This document shows, one piece after another, positions 63,204 to 64,000 of a stretch of 64,000 bases of DNA; within the stretch, counting starts at the first letter, position 1, and each line of letters begins with the position of its first letter. A model generated the notes under the pieces. That model was not told where the DNA came from, ran no database searches, and saw only the letters and a list, made by a program, of their open reading frames with translations. The position numbers were made by a program, and so were the translations under genes. The DNA is from Paenibacillus sp. FSL H8-0548 (GTDB lineage: Bacteria; Bacillota; Bacilli; Paenibacillales; Paenibacillaceae), in the NCBI RefSeq assembly GCF_038630985.1, contig NZ_CP152049.1, positions 934,001 to 998,000 on the forward strand, written 5' to 3'.

Positions 63204-64000
63204 ATGGATTTAATGGTTCTTTGGATTGTTGTCTTTTTGGCGCTTTCGTTTGATTTTATAAATGGATTTCATGATACAGCCAATGCGATTGCCACAGCTG
63301 TATCAACACGGGCTCTAAAGCCTAGAGTTGCGATCATGATGGCTGCAGTTATGAACTTTGTCGGCGCGATTACATTTACCGGAGTAGCAGCTACCATAGG
63401 TAAAGGTGTCGCGAATCCGGCTGAGCTGGAGCATGGGGTTCCCATTGTTATTGCTGCTCTGTTAGCAGCCATCACTTGGAATCTAATTACATGGTGGTTT
63501 GGGATTCCTTCCTCTTCATCACATGCATTGATTGGCTCCCTTGCGGGCGCAGTCATTGGTGGAGCTGGGATGAGTGCAATCAATTCGGGCGGTTTGATGA
63601 AAATTGTCCAAGCCTTGATTCTCTCTCCAATTATTGCGTTCACTGCGGGTTTCATTATCATGTGGATATTAAAAAAAATATTTGCCAAATCAAGTCCTCA
63701 CCAAGTGAACAAAGGGTTCCGCTTTGGGCAAATTATTACAGCGGCGTTTCAATCGTTCTCACACGGTACGAATGACGCTCAAAAAGCGATGGGTATTATC
63801 GTATTTGCACTCGTTGCTTCAGGAGTTCAATCGACGATGGACGTTCCACTGTGGGTTAAGATTTCTGCGGCTACAGCAATGGCACTAGGTACTTCTGTCG
63901 GCGGCTGGAAGATTATTAAGACGATGGGTACAAAAATTTTCAAAATCGAGCCTATTAACGGCTTCGCAGCGGACATAGGCTCTGCAGCAGTTATTCTGAC
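63204..64000 (+). CDS. inorganic phosphate transporter, PiT family (5' part, cut by the window end)
   Basis: At least 265 residues are visible; the frame is open to the window end. Starts MDLMVLWIVVFLALSFDFI. The PiT signatures are present: GFHDTANAIATAVSTRAL near residue 20 and SFSHGTNDAQKAMGI near 185, with at least six membrane segments so far. Imports metal-phosphate with protons or sodium. AGGAG lies ten bases before the ATG. Co-transcribed with the DUF47 gene. Confidence 0.94.
   Translation, partial: MDLMVLWIVVFLALSFDFINGFHDTANAIATAVSTRALKPRVAIMMAAVMNFVGAITFTGVAATIGKGVANPAELEHGVPIVIAALLAAITWNLITWWFGIPSSSSHALIGSLAGAVIGGAGMSAINSGGLMKIVQALILSPIIAFTAGFIIMWILKKIFAKSSPHQVNKGFRFGQIITAAFQSFSHGTNDAQKAMGIIVFALVASGVQSTMDVPLWVKISAATAMALGTSVGGWKIIKTMGTKIFKIEPINGFAADIGSAAVIL

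Noticed and set aside
1..64000. tRNA, rRNA, prophage, toxin-antitoxin or defence islands
   Set aside because: I found no tRNA-like cloverleaf, no rRNA sequence, no integrase, capsid or known defence proteins in any reading frame.

Overview
The window reads as chromosome of an endospore-forming, low-to-mid GC Firmicute, most likely Paenibacillus or a close relative. The support is the Bacillus-type purine operon order purEKBCSQLFMNHD, a GerA/B/C germinant-receptor operon, a SleL-like cortex hydrolase, an S-layer (SLH) gene remnant, AGGAGG-type ribosome binding sites with many GTG/TTG starts, and B. subtilis-style Fur, PurR and PhoP operator sequences. The genus is inferred; no 16S gene or other decisive marker is present.

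Layout. 1-2.1 kb: guaA. 2.1-3.1 kb: an AT-rich decayed patch between two similar terminator-like repeats, holding a possible 58-aa membrane microprotein and a metallophosphatase fragment. 3.1-9 kb: a coiled-coil protein, a padR-CPBP protease pair, and an AraC regulator/sugar kinase/GH4 glycosidase cluster. 9-12.3 kb: a Fur-boxed siderophore binding protein and a double-length FecCD permease. 12.3-14 kb: a guanine/hypoxanthine permease with a PurR-type operator and a guanine riboswitch. 14.1-16 kb: a group IIC intron directly behind a hairpin. 16.5-19 kb: pxpABC (5-oxoprolinase). 19.1-22 kb: DeoR regulator, EamA transporter, metallophosphoesterase. 22.3-24.9 kb (minus): proline dehydrogenase, phosphodiester glycosidase and a coiled-coil partner. 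25.1-28.1 kb: a secreted copper-amine-oxidase-N/PKD protein and MsrAB. 28.1-28.8 kb: a gene graveyard. 28.8-33.7 kb: a tight five-gene catabolic operon (SDR, DHDPS-like, SdaAB, SdaAA, M20). 33.9-36 kb: nitroreductase and SleL-like protein. 36.2-51.3 kb: the complete IMP operon, with a promoter, PurBoxes, a long leader and a guanine riboswitch. 51.5-57.3 kb: polysaccharide deacetylase, a lipoprotein with a two-component system, an alpha/beta hydrolase and a 39-aa membrane protein. 57.3-61.1 kb (minus): gerB-gerA-gerC. 61.3 kb to the end: DUF3048 lipoprotein, then a DUF47/Pit phosphate-uptake pair behind a PhoP-like box; the Pit gene runs off the window.

Purine metabolism is the dominant theme. 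IMP synthesis, GMP synthetase and a purine permease all lie here, and two of the three transcription units combine PurBox pairs with a guanine riboswitch. The second theme is repeat content: at least four unrelated families of short intergenic repeats (8 copies of a CTATCCTGC palindrome, a 40-bp palindrome array, a GACAGCCGTTTCACC element, and a 4 x 123-bp tandem array inside the purine operon). I found no convincing new defence or mobile system. The best candidates for undescribed biology are the five-gene SDR/DHDPS/serine-dehydratase/M20 operon and the repeats embedded in the purine operon.
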